Shown: positions 36,901 through 47,985 of the stretch, in pieces | Layout of the letters: every line of letters starts with the position of its first letter | How positions within the stretch are numbered: the first letter of the stretch is position 1 | Notes under the pieces: model-generated | What the model was told of the DNA's origin: nothing | The model's database searches: none | What the model saw: the letters and a program-made list of their open reading frames with translations, nothing else | Made by a program: the position numbers and the translations under genes | Assembly: GCA_026413225.1 (NCBI GenBank) | Contig: CM048553.1 | Location: forward strand, 45,858,001-45,922,000 | Length of the DNA stretch: 64,000 nucleotides | From: Otis tarda | Taxonomy: Eukaryota; Chordata; Aves; Otidiformes; Otididae | Direction: 5' to 3'

Positions 36901-39900
36901 GGGAATGTTAGATTTTTTTTTTTTTTGTATATCTCCAGTTATTTTCCAAAGTCAGGGTTGGTTCTTAGCTCATGCACATGAAAAGATTAGTTATTGTTTT
37001 CTCTGTGGAGATGCCTAGCTCATTTAACTCACTTGTAGGTTTCTGCACAAATTTGCAAGTGGAAAGGACTTCTTTTCTCTTCTAACAAATACAACTGGTA
37101 TTTGATGAGGTAGGAAGGTTGCATGCATCAAGTGTCTAAAGTCAGCATGGCCAATGACCATGTATTTCTAAATTTCAAACTCTTTATGGCTTGATTTTTT
37201 ACCAAAGAGCAATTAAAAAAAAAACCCAAACCCACAATCCATTTTCCTGAAATTGTTCCTTTTTATTTCTTAATATATTACAACATTTTTCTTTCTCACA
37301 TGAAAAAAGAAATGTCATGGTATTCTAAATTTTGTTGTTAATCATTAAGCAAAATCAGGTACTAGACTGTGTACTACTCAACAAAGAAAATGCCCTGTTA
37401 GGACTTAATTTGTATTGTTAAACTGTGTATTTTCTTCTTTCCTCTATACTTGAAGAGTGTTGCAAAAAGCTTATTTAGCTAATCAGCACCCGAACAGGTA
37501 TCTATTTGTAGTCTACTGTTCATGGGGAAGCATTTCTAAGAGTGGACAGTGCAGTTTATGTACAACTTTTCTGTTGTATAGGGAGTGAATTCAACACATA
37601 TATCACTTCTGTGTCGAATGTGTTAGGATACCTTGTCTTAGTTACATGTGTCTGTATGTCTATACAAATAAATCCATTTACCTTATTAAAGCATGTACGT
37701 ATTATGTGACAGGTATTAAAACCAGGCAAGTGTGTCTTGTTCAGAGACTATGGATTATATGATCATGCAATGCTCAGGTTTAAATCTGGCAGCAAACTTG
37801 GAGAAAACTTTTATGTCAGACAAGACGGGACAAGATCGTATTTTTTTACTAAAGGTAAGACATACTGTAGAGTTGCTTTCTTTTCTGTGAATCTTCAGTT
37901 TAAACTTGCTTCAGGGAATTGCCAACATGCCTGTGGAAGTTTTGTGTTACACAGATGAACTGTTAAACTGTGGTGTGCTTAACTTGCCATCCTTTTTGGG
38001 AGGCAGAGAGTATTTAGACTGGCAGGACTTTTTGGAGCACTTTTCTTGTTTACAAGCTTCTTCTATGTGCTATAATGTGCCAAAAGCAGCAGTTTCTGAA
38101 TTTGCTGAATTTCATTCAGACTTGTTATCTAAGGGAAAAAGACCAATGTTCAGTAACAGAACTGATCATATTCATGAAGCAGCTAAGCAGTTATTTTGGC
38201 ATCGTTCTTTTTGCAAGATAAGGTCTACTGAAGGGGTCAATGACTTCTAAAGCAGAGCCATGACTGCAGCGCTGGGAAGCTTGTGCACAAATCCTGCTGA
38301 GGTAACACTGACTAGCTGTGGTCAGTATGTCTTCTTTTTTTTTTTTTTTGGTAAAGTTGATGCAAAAAACTTTTCCATGTGATACGGTATTTAAACAGTT
38401 TTTCATTCAGTGCTTGTAATGTACAGGAAGGAAGGTAATTATTGCAGTTTACTGGTGGAGAATTTGAAGCACAGAGAGATGAAGGAATTTGCTTAGACTT
38501 TCACAGTGAGTTAAGATTATAGCTTGTCTTATAACTCCAAATTCCTCATGCTAAACTTTAGTGAACCGTTACTTCCCCTTATCAATTATAGGGCATTGTG
38601 TAATAAGAGCTGTGTGTTTATTTCTGTGGGGCTCTTAGTCTAAAGCAAAATACAGCCACTGAAGAGACCGATTTGGAGCCAAGCAAATGTTATTCATATT
38701 TTATGACATAACGTATTACCTAATTGCTTCTGATATATAAAAAACATTAATCTTGTCTGAGCTCTCTCTATTCTTTATAGGGCAATGATGAAATCCAAGA
38801 TAGCGCAGGCTGTGCTACAGCTTCATTGAAACATTTCTAGAACTGTTATTTATTGAGTGATTTTTAGTTCTGTTTAAATGATTAACTCTTACAAAGACAG
38901 TGGATGCTAAAGGGAACAAATAAGAGATTGACCTAGCTGTGGAATTTTAAATCCCATTTTTATTGTGTGTTAGAATTGTTTCCAAATGAGAGGTTCCTTG
39001 CTTGTATGTGTGTTTGCTGTGGGGGAAGAATTGAGGTAGTGAGGAGGAAGAGGAAGGAAGGAGAAAAGAGAGAATTTATCTTATATTGCTCATGTTAGCA
39101 ATTGTTTTGCCTTGGGGTGGTCTGTGGCTGTCTCATAGAGCACCTCTGCTCCCATTTTTAATCATTATGATCTCATTCATCTCACTGTTTTCATATAAAT
39201 GTTACTTAATGCTTGAGAATTCTTTTGTTACTAGAAACATGACTCGCATCATTTCTGCAGTTTCCAACCCATGCTATTTTTCATTTGGTTAGCACTACAC
39301 TGGTATACCAAATAACTGCTGCATGGGATGATTTAAATGATGCTTATTTATGGCCTCAGATAACAACACTGAGCTTCTTCAATGGAAAAAAAAAAATCCA
39401 TTCTTCCACTGTTTGGAATAATATTAAATTTGTTGAGAAATGCATGGTTCTAATTTTGTGTTATGAAATATGTGCAACTTCCTCACAATGAGATTTCAAT
39501 AGGTTCACAATTAAGTACTGTTTATTTATAGTTCATTGACATGAGTCCCCCATTTTACATGAACACACTACATTTACAACTAGTGCCTGTGGCTTCATGA
39601 TGGGATTAAGTTGGTACAAGCCTGCGCTACCACCAAAGTTGGTGGTCTCATCTTCCTTCCTCAACACGTCGCCTCTTCTAGCGCTGAGGTTCTTGTCCCC
39701 CACATGATCAGCCATTTCGTCGAGCTCATCTCCCCTGAGTAGTGAAAAAATGGCATGTCTTTGTTTTCTATTAAGTAGCACAAGTTTAGAATGGCTTAAA
39801 TTTATCGTGAAATTACCACCTGAGAAAATAAAACAAGGTGCAGGAAAGGAAAAGTGATTATTTTTAATTAACGTGACAAGTCGATAGCATGAGCAGCCCT

Positions 39901-40679
39901 CTCTGCTGCACAGGTCACCCTGTTTGGGAGGTACTTCAGCCTTCCCTAAGGGAGATAGGCTTTGAGTAAAATTATCTTGTTTATGGAAAATACTTTCAGT
40001 TTTATTTACTGGAGGCTTGCTACCACCATATCCACTTTGCCATTTTTCTGTTGAGCAATAAATAGCATGTGAATGTCTGGTAATGTAGGGCGGTATTCTT
40101 CCTCAAGCAGAGATGTGTCTATAAGGCTGGTTTACCTTTGAAATTTTTGAAATAAGTGATGTATTCAGCTAGTGAAGGTCAGCTGCACAGAGTGAAAACA
40201 CTGGAGTGAGCCACAGGGAGAATGGCAAGGCTCAATAAAAACAAGGGATGTGGCAAGTTTTGGAAACTAAACTGAGTAACTAGCTTAACCCTCAGTTTTG
40301 CAAGCTTTTTTGCTTGGGTCAGTGTTTCTAAAGGAGGTCTGTATTGGTTTTTATTCAGCAGTCTGCCTGCATAGAACAGCTTGAAATCTGAAGGCTTGTG
40401 TGATTTTCATGCTGTAACACGTAAGAACATATGCTTATATAAATGCTGAGCAGTGTTTTAAAAATAGCTTAAACATAATATTTCATCTTATTTTTTTTTT
40501 TAAATTCTCTTCCAGAGTTCTTGTCTCACCTTTTCAAGACTGAGGGATATGAGCAAGTGGTCAATGAATATGTGCAGCGAGAAACTGTGAATAGGAAAGA
40601 AGACTTGCGTGTTCCCAGAATTTTCCTTCAAAGCAAGTTTCAAAAGCCTTTCAGTAAGACACAAGTTCTTGCTGATTAG
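33710..40679 (+). CDS. METTL6: tRNA(Ser) m3C32 methyltransferase METTL6, complete coding region
   Basis: METTL6 transfers a methyl group from S-adenosylmethionine to N3 of cytidine 32 in serine tRNAs, acting with seryl-tRNA synthetase. The coding sequence joins 33710-33988, 34683-34817, 36058-36228, 37713-37854 and 40516-40679: 891 nt, 296 residues, all GT/AG with frame kept (phases 0, 0, 0, 1). Class I methyltransferase features are clear: SAM motif [10 protein letters not shown] (102-110), [12 protein letters not shown] (126-137), CDLTKDD (153-159), [15 protein letters not shown] (169-183), VLKPGK (196-201), [13 protein letters not shown] (206-218) and [15 protein letters not shown] (226-240). 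The N-terminal [20 protein letters not shown] segment is typical of the METTL2/6/8 family. The human protein has, from memory, 284 residues; the extra length is mainly N-terminal. The start is the first in-frame ATG, with A at -3. Confidence 0.97.
33989..34682 (+). other. METTL6 intron 2
   Basis: A phase-0 intron of 694 bp, donor GTGAGA and acceptor CCTCCCCAG. It contains a 34-bp direct tandem duplication at 34,122-34,189. Nothing else recognised. Confidence 0.93.
34122..34189 (+). repeat. 34-bp tandem duplication in METTL6 intron 2
   Basis: Two adjacent units (34,122-34,155 and 34,156-34,189) both start TCAGAATCAGATGC and end CAATGCG or TAATGCG, with four mismatches between them. A third partial unit (TCAGTTT) follows. 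A local replication-slippage product by appearance. Confidence 0.85.
34683..34817 (+). CDS. METTL6: METTL6 coding exon 3 (SAM-binding motif I)
   Basis: 135 nt, residues 94-138: [20 protein letters not shown] followed by [20 protein letters not shown] and VEYVK. It holds the glycine-rich SAM loop (EAGCGVGN) and the acidic residue of motif II (ACD). The acceptor is CCCAG and the donor GTTGGT. Confidence 0.97.
34818..36057 (+). other. METTL6 intron 3
   Basis: A phase-0 intron of 1.24 kb with acceptor TTTCCCTAG. The open frames around 35,331-35,756 on the minus strand have no recognisable features. Confidence 0.92.
36058..36228 (+). CDS. METTL6: METTL6 coding exon 4
   Basis: 171 nt, residues 139-195, from [20 protein letters not shown] through [19 protein letters not shown] to IYK. 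It carries motifs III and IV of the Rossmann fold. The donor is GTAAAA. Confidence 0.97.
36229..37712 (+). other. METTL6 intron 4
   Basis: A phase-0 intron of 1.48 kb, acceptor TTATGTGACAG. It contains T-rich runs near 36,290 and 36,910 and no recognised gene or repeat. Confidence 0.92.
37713..37854 (+). CDS. METTL6: METTL6 coding exon 5
   Basis: 142 nt, residues 196-242 plus one base of Glu243. It has [40 protein letters not shown] and RSYFFTK, the conserved C-terminal half of METTL2/6/8-type tRNA methyltransferases. The donor is GTAAGA. If the intron were retained, the frame would add about 34 residues and stop at 37,958. Confidence 0.97.
37915..38250 (+). other. Unexplained open frame in METTL6 intron 5, possible alternative exon
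   Basis: An open frame of about 111 codons runs from an acceptor-like TTGCTTCAG to TAA at 38,248-38,250, with an internal ATG at 37,927. The predicted product includes [34 protein letters not shown] and [16 protein letters not shown], compositionally protein-like. It is out of phase with METTL6 exon 5 but in phase with exons 2, 3 and 4, which all end in phase 0. Splicing of exon 4 to 37,915 would therefore give a METTL6 protein with a different C-terminus. I recognise no family and see no poly-A tail marking a retrocopy. It may be a decayed retroposed exon, an alternative terminal exon or chance. Confidence 0.3.
38425..38560 (-). repeat. Possible ancient MIR/CORE-SINE-like relic
   Basis: The plus strand reads GGAGAATTTGAAGCACAGAG then AGATGAAGGAATTTGCTTAG and TCACAGTGAGTTAAG. 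This resembles the reversed MIR core (GAGGAAACTGAGGCACAGAG...GACTTGCCCAAGGTCACACAG). Highly diverged; edges approximate. Confidence 0.45.
40516..40679 (+). CDS. METTL6: METTL6 coding exon 6 (last)
   Basis: 164 nt encoding the end of Glu243, residues 244-296 and TAG at 40,677-40,679. It contains [40 protein letters not shown] and a divergent tail [13 protein letters not shown]. The acceptor is TTCTCTTCCAG. Confidence 0.96.
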
Positions 40680-41010
40680 CAACAGTACTGCTTGTTTGAA
40701 ATGGAAGCTAGCACGTAGTTTTTCCTTGTGTGTGCTGATCTTTCTGTTAAACCAGAAATGACTGCATCCAGTGCCTCTTGCTGGTTTTCATCCTCAGATA
40801 CGAAATCCAAATGCTGTTTCTAATTCAAATTTAAGATGATTCAGTCATGCAGGCAACCTATTGAATATCTGTATTCCTGCTTCTAAAGTAAATCCTGTGC
40901 AGCATTGTTGGAGGAGCACACTAAATATGGTTAATTTTAAGTGTTAGCTTTTGTTAGTTGTTATCATAATTGTTATTTCCATTTTTATTAAAAACTATTT
41001 TTTAAATAAG
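40680..41010 (+). other. METTL6: METTL6 3' UTR (inferred end)
   Basis: The non-coding sequence after the stop codon, about 330 nt, ending roughly 18 nt after an ATTAAA. A longer form using AATAAA near 42,280 or 42,547 cannot be excluded. Confidence 0.5.
40987..40992 (+). terminator. Candidate METTL6 poly(A) signal ATTAAA
   Basis: ATTAAA, the commonest variant hexamer, lies 308 nt after the stop codon. A GU-rich stretch follows (CCTGTGTTTCC, then GGTTTTTGTGGCC), a typical arrangement for cleavage near 41,010. Confidence 0.5.
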
Positions 41011-43555
41011 TAGCCTGTGTTTCCTATCACTTATGGTTTTTGTGGCCTATTAAAGTTGAGTATTTAATCTGCTTTCAGTACTTGTAGTACAATTTCTCAG
41101 ATACAGGAATGAAACAGACTCAGTAAGTGGTATAATGTAAGCTGCTTTGGTATTTTAATAATGGTATCATATTAATGTGCTTAGCATTTAGATATGTAAA
41201 CAAGTGTTTATATTCTAAATAAGATCTTAATTTATCTGATTTCATGCTTGAAGAAAGTTGTTAGAGGATCAGGTTGTCCTTATCTGTAATTAATTTCAGA
41301 TATTCTTAGTTTGATGAGCAGAAATAGTTGAGGTTTTGCACGTCAGTTTCACATTTGGAACTCAAATCAGTCAGTTGGAAGTACTTTCTTGTATATCAAG
41401 TGTAGTCAGCTGCTTCTTTCCTGCGCAGAGGTCTTAATTTGTTTCCATCGCTCTCAGGAGAGGTGTTGGTCTTTGCTGTTCCTGTCACCAAAAGGTGATA
41501 GGCCTTTAATGCTGTGGCTCATAGCCAGCCACAGACTTGACTGCTTGAAGGAACTATGTTTTGAGCAACTTAATCCTTTCCCTTCAACAACCCTGGCACT
41601 TTGCACTGCAGAATGCCACCTTTGTCCTTGGATGATATAATCTCAAAAACATATCCGAATCTTTAACCTGCATTTTGAACAGCTGCTGTGCAGCAGAGGA
41701 AGCTCAGAAGTATTTGGTGACTTGTGCAATGGGCTGTGCTGATCTTGTGCAATGTACACAAGTTGCAATAAGGGAAATTCCAATGAAATACTAGGATTTT
41801 TAATTTTTTTTTGTGTGCAAGGAGAGGTCAGACACTGGGACAGGATCCAGAGAAGTTGTGGAACTTCTGTCCTTGGAAATACTTGGAAATGGACTGGGCA
41901 AGGGCTTGAGCAACCTGTGGCTTTATTTGAGGGTGAGGCCCTATTCTGAGTAGGGATTTTATCTATTGCAGTATATATTAGTATGTAATTGGTTGACCCA
42001 GGCTGGCATTTCACTGGATTTGTGTGTTGCTAGATGACCCAGTCATACAAATCTGATGTGGACCAGAGGTGAGTATTTGCTGTTGTTTATGACAAATTAT
42101 TCATAAAATGTGATAATTTTTTTTTTTCCAGCACTCTTAACACTGGCTGTGTGTGCATGGAGGGAAGAAGTAATAACTTTTCCAGCATAAACCCCAATGT
42201 TACAGAGTTAACTAGTCAGAATTTTTTGAGCATACTGGAGCTGCAGAGGTCTTACTCAGTTCATTTTTTTTTTTTTTTAATAAATAAATTTGCAGCAAAT
42301 CATTGCTTTGCATCAGAGTGCCACTGCTCTTTTTGGTCTGATACCATGAGCCCCAAAGCTGGGTTTATTGTGTCTGCAAACTTTGGCCTCAGAGGAAAAA
42401 AGAGATTAAACCACACAATTCTCCTAACGACTCTTTGAGGAGGGTTATTACATGACAGCTCCATTTTTTATGGAGAGTATCGTCCTGGGAATTTATGCAT
42501 TGCTGACCCCTGCTGCACAACCCATTAGGACTTTCTGTCATACTAGTAATAAATATCTAGTAACATTTATAGTAAATGAAAAATATGTTAAAAAGGATAT
42601 AACAATGATAGCGTTATTATAGTTTAAGCAATCATAATTTTGTGGCTTCCCTAAGCAAATATTCAGCAGTTCTGCAGTGACTGCATGTAGTCTGAGCTCT
42701 GCTGATTTTTAGTGGGGTTTGAACCCTGTAACACCAAGTGTCTTACAAGACTGAAGGTTTGGTCCTTTTTGAGTATACAGCACATAAACGAGACTGAAGG
42801 ATTGCCTTGTGTGGCTCCTCATCACTTTGGCATATGATTGTCAGCATATGCAAAGGCACGTGTGCTGAACTGAGCATCCCAAAAAGGAAATGAAAGGTAA
42901 GCAAGTATTAAAAATATTAGTTGGAACGTTTAAGTCAACCCAATAGACTTAGCTGCAGACAGCCATTGACTTCCTTTTTTACACGGAACTAACTCTTGCC
43001 TGAACAATAATGTCACTTTTTATGTAGCAACACATTAAATGGAGAGTAGTAGTTCTATTTTTTTTGTTTGTTTGTTTCTCATTCAGTCTCATTTCCAGGC
43101 AGACCTGGAAACCAAAGTAGCATGCATTAGTGCCCCGGCCAGAAAGGCCTTCAGCTATAGTTGTCATAAAGCAGAGATTATTTTCAGATGAATGGTCGGA
43201 AAGCTTTATTTAGTTTCTATGCCTCTGTTTCTGTGAACTCTAAATCATTGCAAGTTTTTGTAACTGTGGTAAAGTTTGAGGAAGTTGAGTCAGATTTAAG
43301 AAATCCTTGCCTCATCATGTGAGACACAATAGCTGAGGGGGTGCATGTGGCTGTTGTAGTGCTGAGTAAAGTGGATACGCTCCCCTCCAACCCTTCAGCC
43401 TTTCCAAGCTCATGTAAGCTCCCCAGAGGTAGCACATGCCAAGGATATTTGTGCCTAGTATCCTTACTTGAAGAACTGTCCGTAATGAGATGTAGTAATC
43501 AGGGTAAATAACATCAAAAGGACTTCAAAAAAACATACACGCACTAAATCCTTCT
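41011..43555. other. Intergenic segment downstream of METTL6
   Basis: No recognised gene. It contains a decayed CR1 piece (about 41,831-41,922), T-runs near 42,117 and 42,268, and AATAAA hexamers near 42,280 and 42,547 that could serve longer METTL6 transcripts. SH3BP5, the usual next gene, was not found here. Confidence 0.5.
41831..41922 (+). mobile_element. Decayed CR1 3' relic
   Basis: Similarity to the CR1 segment ACACTGG..CAGGTTGCCCAGAGAGGTGGT can be followed across GACACTGGGACAGGATCC, AGAGAAGTTGTGGA, GTCCTTGGAAATACTTGGA and TTGAGCAACCTG. It is much more diverged than the other copies, so probably an older insertion. The 3' terminal repeats are not visible. Confidence 0.65.
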
Positions 43556-44667
43556 CTGTAAACTAGAGAGACATGGGTTTGATGGACGGACCACTCGGTG
43601 GATAAGGAGGTGGCTGGATGGCCACACTCAGAGAGTGGTGGTTAATGGCTCAATGTCCATGTGGAGACCGGTCACAAGTGGCGTCCCTCAGGGGTCCGTG
43701 TTGGGCCCAGCCCTGTGCAATATCTTTGTCGGCGACATGGACAGTGGGATAGAGTGCACCCTCAGCAAGTTCGCTGATGACACCAAGTTGTGTGGTGCCG
43801 TCGACACGCTGGAAGGGAGGGATGCCATCCAGAGGGACCTTGAGAGGCTGGAAAGGTGGGCCCGTGCCAACCTCATGAAGTTCAACCAGGCCAAGTGCAA
43901 GGTCCTGCACCTGGGTCATGGCAATCCCAGGCACAAATACAGGCTGGGTGGGGAATGGATCGAAAGCAGCCCTGAGGAGAAGGACTTGGGAGTGCTGGTG
44001 GACGAGAGGCTCAACATGAGCCGGCAATGCGCCCTTGCGGCCCAGAAGGCCAACCGCATCCTGGGCTGCATCAAGAGAAGCGTGGCCAGCAGGTCGAGGG
44101 AGGTGATTCTGCCCCTGTACTCTGCCCTGGTGAGACCCCACCTGGAGTACTGTGTCCAGTTCTGGAGTCCCCAACACAAGAAGGACATGGACCAGTTGGA
44201 GAAGGTCCAAAGGAGGGCAACGGAGATAATAAGAGGGCTGGAGCACCTCTCCTATGAGAACAGGTTGAGAGAGTTGGGGCTGTTCAGCCTGGAGAAGAGG
44301 AGGCTCTGGGGAGACCTGAGAGCGGTCTTCCAGTACCTCAAGGGGGCCTACAAGAAAGATGGGGAGAGGCTGTTCAGTAGGGCCTGTTGTGATAGGACAA
44401 GGAGTAATGGTTTTAAAATAGAGGGAGGTAGATTCAGATTGGATATTAGGAAAAAATTTTTTACAATGCGAGTTGTAGAACACTGGAACAGGTTGCCCAG
44501 AGAGGTGGTAGAAGCCCCATCCCTGGACATTCAAGGCCAGGCTGGATGAGGCTCTGAGCAACCTGATCTGGTTGGAGATGTCCCTGCACCTTGCAGGGGG
44601 GTTGGACTAGATGACCTTTGAAGGTCCCTTCCAACCCTAACCATTCTGTGATTCTATGATTCTATGA
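43556..44667 (+). mobile_element. CR1 LINE, 1.1 kb, with long reverse-transcriptase ORF remnant
   Basis: The open frame runs from about 43,569 to 44,549 (326 codons). It starts inside the reverse transcriptase ([13 protein letters not shown]), includes [20 protein letters not shown] and the catalytic FADD at 43,770-43,781, then the C-terminal CR1 segment ([54 protein letters not shown]). A 2-nt deletion near 44,528, relative to the copy at 32,847, shifts the last residues into an early stop. The 3' UTR ends in CCAACCCTAACCATTCTGTG and ATTCTATG repeats. Endonuclease and N-terminal reverse transcriptase are absent, so it is immobile. The long open frame and GC-rich coding composition suggest a relatively recent insertion. 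The long minus-strand frame here is its antisense shadow. Confidence 0.95.
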
Positions 44668-47600
44668 ATCGTGCTCATCTTGCACAAACAAGCTACTATG
44701 CCGTGATTGTAGTAAATGTCTTAATTGTTCTTTGAAGTTGTCTTGAACTAATGGGGGCTGCTGAGACTTACTCAATTGGCTGTAGAAGACCTTTCTTTTT
44801 TTTTTTTTGTTTAAGCTGAGCTGGCTGCTTTATCTGGTACACATAAGTAGAAAGTTACTTCATGCCATCACCTTGTTCTGAGCAATATTTAGAATAGAAA
44901 CAAAATATTATTGAAGTAGTAGGACTAAGAAAACCAAATTTATTAATTTTTTTAATGGTTTCACTGCTGTGATTACTTTCTCTGATGTTTAATAAAGCAT
45001 GAACTCTAGTTAAAACTTTTCCTGTGATTAGGGAACCCTAAATGTCACTTTGCAGCGTGGGATTCTGTGATGTCTGCTGCTGGAATTAGACAGCATGTAT
45101 TAAGGGATCGTGTTAATGGGGCAGCGTGTCAGTGGAGACATTAGTAAGGTCTGTTTGCTGGCTATGTTAATCAAATTTGCAGAAATATAATGTCTTTGAG
45201 TCTTCTGACATTTTCTGTCCTTTACTGTTCTGTCAGATTTGGTTGATATTGTCCAATGTGTTTGACAACAGCCTAAGACTACACAGAAATCCACACATGT
45301 ATTGTGTGTGTACTGTATACATGGGTAAGCTTTCTTCCCTTAGAAATATCGGCTACTGAGAAAAATCCATTTGAGCTTTTGAGTAGTGGTATCACAGCAG
45401 GTTTTGTGTGGTTCATTTGATAGCTAAAAGGCTATCTCTGTTCTGAAGGTTCCTTGGATTCCAGAGGTGTTAATACGACACTGTCACCATGGCTGATTGT
45501 GCGTTATTTCTATGAAAAAAGGTGCTATAAAAGTGGTACCTGAAACTTTGGGATATATAAGCATCAACAGTCAACTGTAAAACATACAGCCTTGGTCTCA
45601 TAGGAGGAAACTGGTAGATGAAATCTGAAAGGTCATTTGTAGGCCTAACTGATCATCTTTTCTTGATTTGTTGTACAGTTGATACATCTGAATACATTGA
45701 GAGATACAAATTACCAGTTAGGAAGTATTTTAGTGAAAGAGTTATTTGAAAGAGATATATAGAGACATATATTTGGAGAGGATATCAGTGCTGAGCATCA
45801 GTATGTGAAGGAAAAAAAGGTATGATTATGTTTAATCTTCTGGGGAAAAAAAAGTTCTCTGAGTTGCATAGGCCAGGGATGACACGCAGTTAAATGAGTT
45901 GTTCCTCTAAAAGGTGAAATTTTGGGAATGAAAGCCTGTAGCTTCAAAAAACTAGACTAATGTTACTAGGCAGGCAAAATGGCAACATCTCATTGTGTGC
46001 AATATTTGTAATACACACAAGATGATCTGGGAAGCAGAGTTTTCTGTTGGAAAGATAGTATAAAGATCCAGTTAATGAAAATACCTAAGTTTGTTTATGG
46101 ATTTTTACCTCCCATAGTGTGGCTATGATGAATTTTTTAGTGATTATGCCTATTATTATTAGGAAAGATTGTGAGCCATTTCAAACATTTGGGAACAAAC
46201 ATTTACTAGTTATACATTCTGCAAAAACATCTGGCCCTTGGGTGCAGTAAGTTCAGGATATGAGTATCTTTGTGCTCTGTATTTGTAATGTGAATTCATT
46301 TATTAGAATAAAGGCAGATGGTAAGCATGTACTATGGGGAGGCACACAGAGGCATTGCTTGCAAAAATAAAAGCTATTAGCCAGGTAAGATGTTCCATTA
46401 GAGAACTTATTTCACTCCAATTTCCCAGGCTGCTGTGCACCATTTGTTATGTTTGCAGAGGGAGAAAATACTGCTGCTATGAAATCAGGGAAGACAAGGG
46501 CACAAAGAAAAGAGTGTATGATTTTTTTTCCAAATGACTAGTGATTTTGAGTACCACTACTTAAATTATCGTGGGTTGGGAACGCTTACCCCCTTTTCCA
46601 GCAAGTCTTAGGTCTCATCCTTGGAAAACTGGGTCGTTTTTGAAGGTCTTTGCCAAAGACATAAGCGTAACCAGTGCATGCTTGTAGAATACCTGAAGTG
46701 AGAGATTTGTAAAGGCAGCTGTGTGACTGAAAATATAAATCTAGGTTTGTTTCTCTCCCTTTACTTGTAAGAAGCTTTATACTTCACCATCACTTCAGTA
46801 CTTTTTCAGAGTTCCCACTCTGGGGTGTCTGTGCTGCTTTATCCTTGTTTAAGCTAGATGTGCCCCATCAACACCAGCTCAGGTTTCCAATGCGTGTAGT
46901 ATCCAGAGAACTTAGAATGGGAATAACTGAGGGTAGTTGTAGGGAAAAGCCACAGAGTAGACAAGTCACAGCCTGCCTACTGTCTGGGCTCCACTCAGTA
47001 TTGTTCTACAGTCAACTTCTCTAGGCTCTTGGATTACTGTAGTAGATTTTGAGTAGTAAAGAAGCTGCTCATGGGATAATAATACCTTCGTGCATATGAG
47101 AATGTTGTGCATCTGAAATCTAAGGATTTTGACGTGGTTTTTTTTTTGTTGTTGGCTTTTTTTCCACTTTTGGCTTCAAGATTTTCTGTGAAAGATGACA
47201 TTTAATTGGAATTTTTATCATCTAATAGAAGCTTTTTTTCTTTTAAATATACTGGACATATTGCTGTGACACTAAAACCAGAGTATCCAAAAGCAGATTG
47301 GAAGGGGATGGAGGGAAGGGAAGGAGAGTTGTTTTCTGCACAAATACAATAAATGTTCTCTTCTGCTCATTTTATTAGTAAGCAAATTGCTTACTAATTG
47401 GAGAGGAACATAAAAATACTTTGAAGAACCCACAAAACCATAACCAACCATTTTTTTTTTCTGAATTACCCTCAGAAGGTTCTGAAACCTGAAATCCTGT
47501 ACAACTTCTTAGACTTAGCAGTGACCAGCTAGCTGAAGTACCTAAACACGCATTTCACATTCAGTATTTGAGAATGCTTTGTAATGTTCTTTAGGACCTG

Positions 47601-47919
47601 GCCCTAGGGGACATCATATTTGTCACCTCTTGTCTGGAAGACTATGAATTGCTTTTTAGAAGTTTAATATGCAGATGTTCTAGGCTCTCCACCTGATACA
47701 GTAGCGTACTCTCTGCTCCACAGTGTATGCCACCACTGTAAATTTTTTTTGTTGTCTTTGGATCAGCTTCCAGTAACAATTTCAGGCTTTTATTTTGGTT
47801 TTGAAACCAGCTAATAAATTAAGAATCAGCAACCATCTGTATATTCTTGATCTGTACTTGACTGGGTCATGATGGCTAAGAGATAGCCTGGTAGAAATAA
47901 GATTAAGTCTCAGAAGAGT
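44668..47919. other. Intergenic segment, no recognised gene
   Basis: AT-rich unique-looking sequence with T- and A-runs (for example 44,797-44,808). All open frames are short, with no recognisable protein features. No RNA gene was recognised. Confidence 0.5.
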
Positions 47920-47985
47920 GAATCATAGAATAGTTTGGGTTGGAAGGGACCTTTAAAAGTCATCTAGTCCAACCCCCCTGCAGTA
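47920..47985 (-). mobile_element. CR1 3'-end fragment (about 65 bp)
   Basis: GAATCATAGAATAGTTTGGG then TTGGAAGGGACCTTTAAAAG and CATCTAGTCCAACCCCCCTG are the reverse complement of the CR1 3' terminus. Only the terminal part was inserted or retained. Confidence 0.92.

Larger units (their letters stand above)
37855..40515 (+). other. METTL6 intron 5
   Basis: A phase-1 intron of 2.66 kb with a T-rich tract and TTCTCTTCCAG before exon 6. Near its start is an unexplained open frame (37,915-38,250). A possible MIR-like relic lies at about 38,425-38,560. Confidence 0.92.

Noticed and set aside
37737-37958. 73-codon frame presented as a separate gene
   Set aside because: It is METTL6 exon 5 read through its GTAAGA donor into the intron.
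41643-42014. 123-codon minus-strand open frame
   Set aside because: It runs antisense through a CR1 relic and unique sequence, with no domain-like features or exon borders.
43650-44561. 303-codon minus-strand open frame
   Set aside because: It is the antisense shadow of the CR1 reverse-transcriptase frame on the plus strand.
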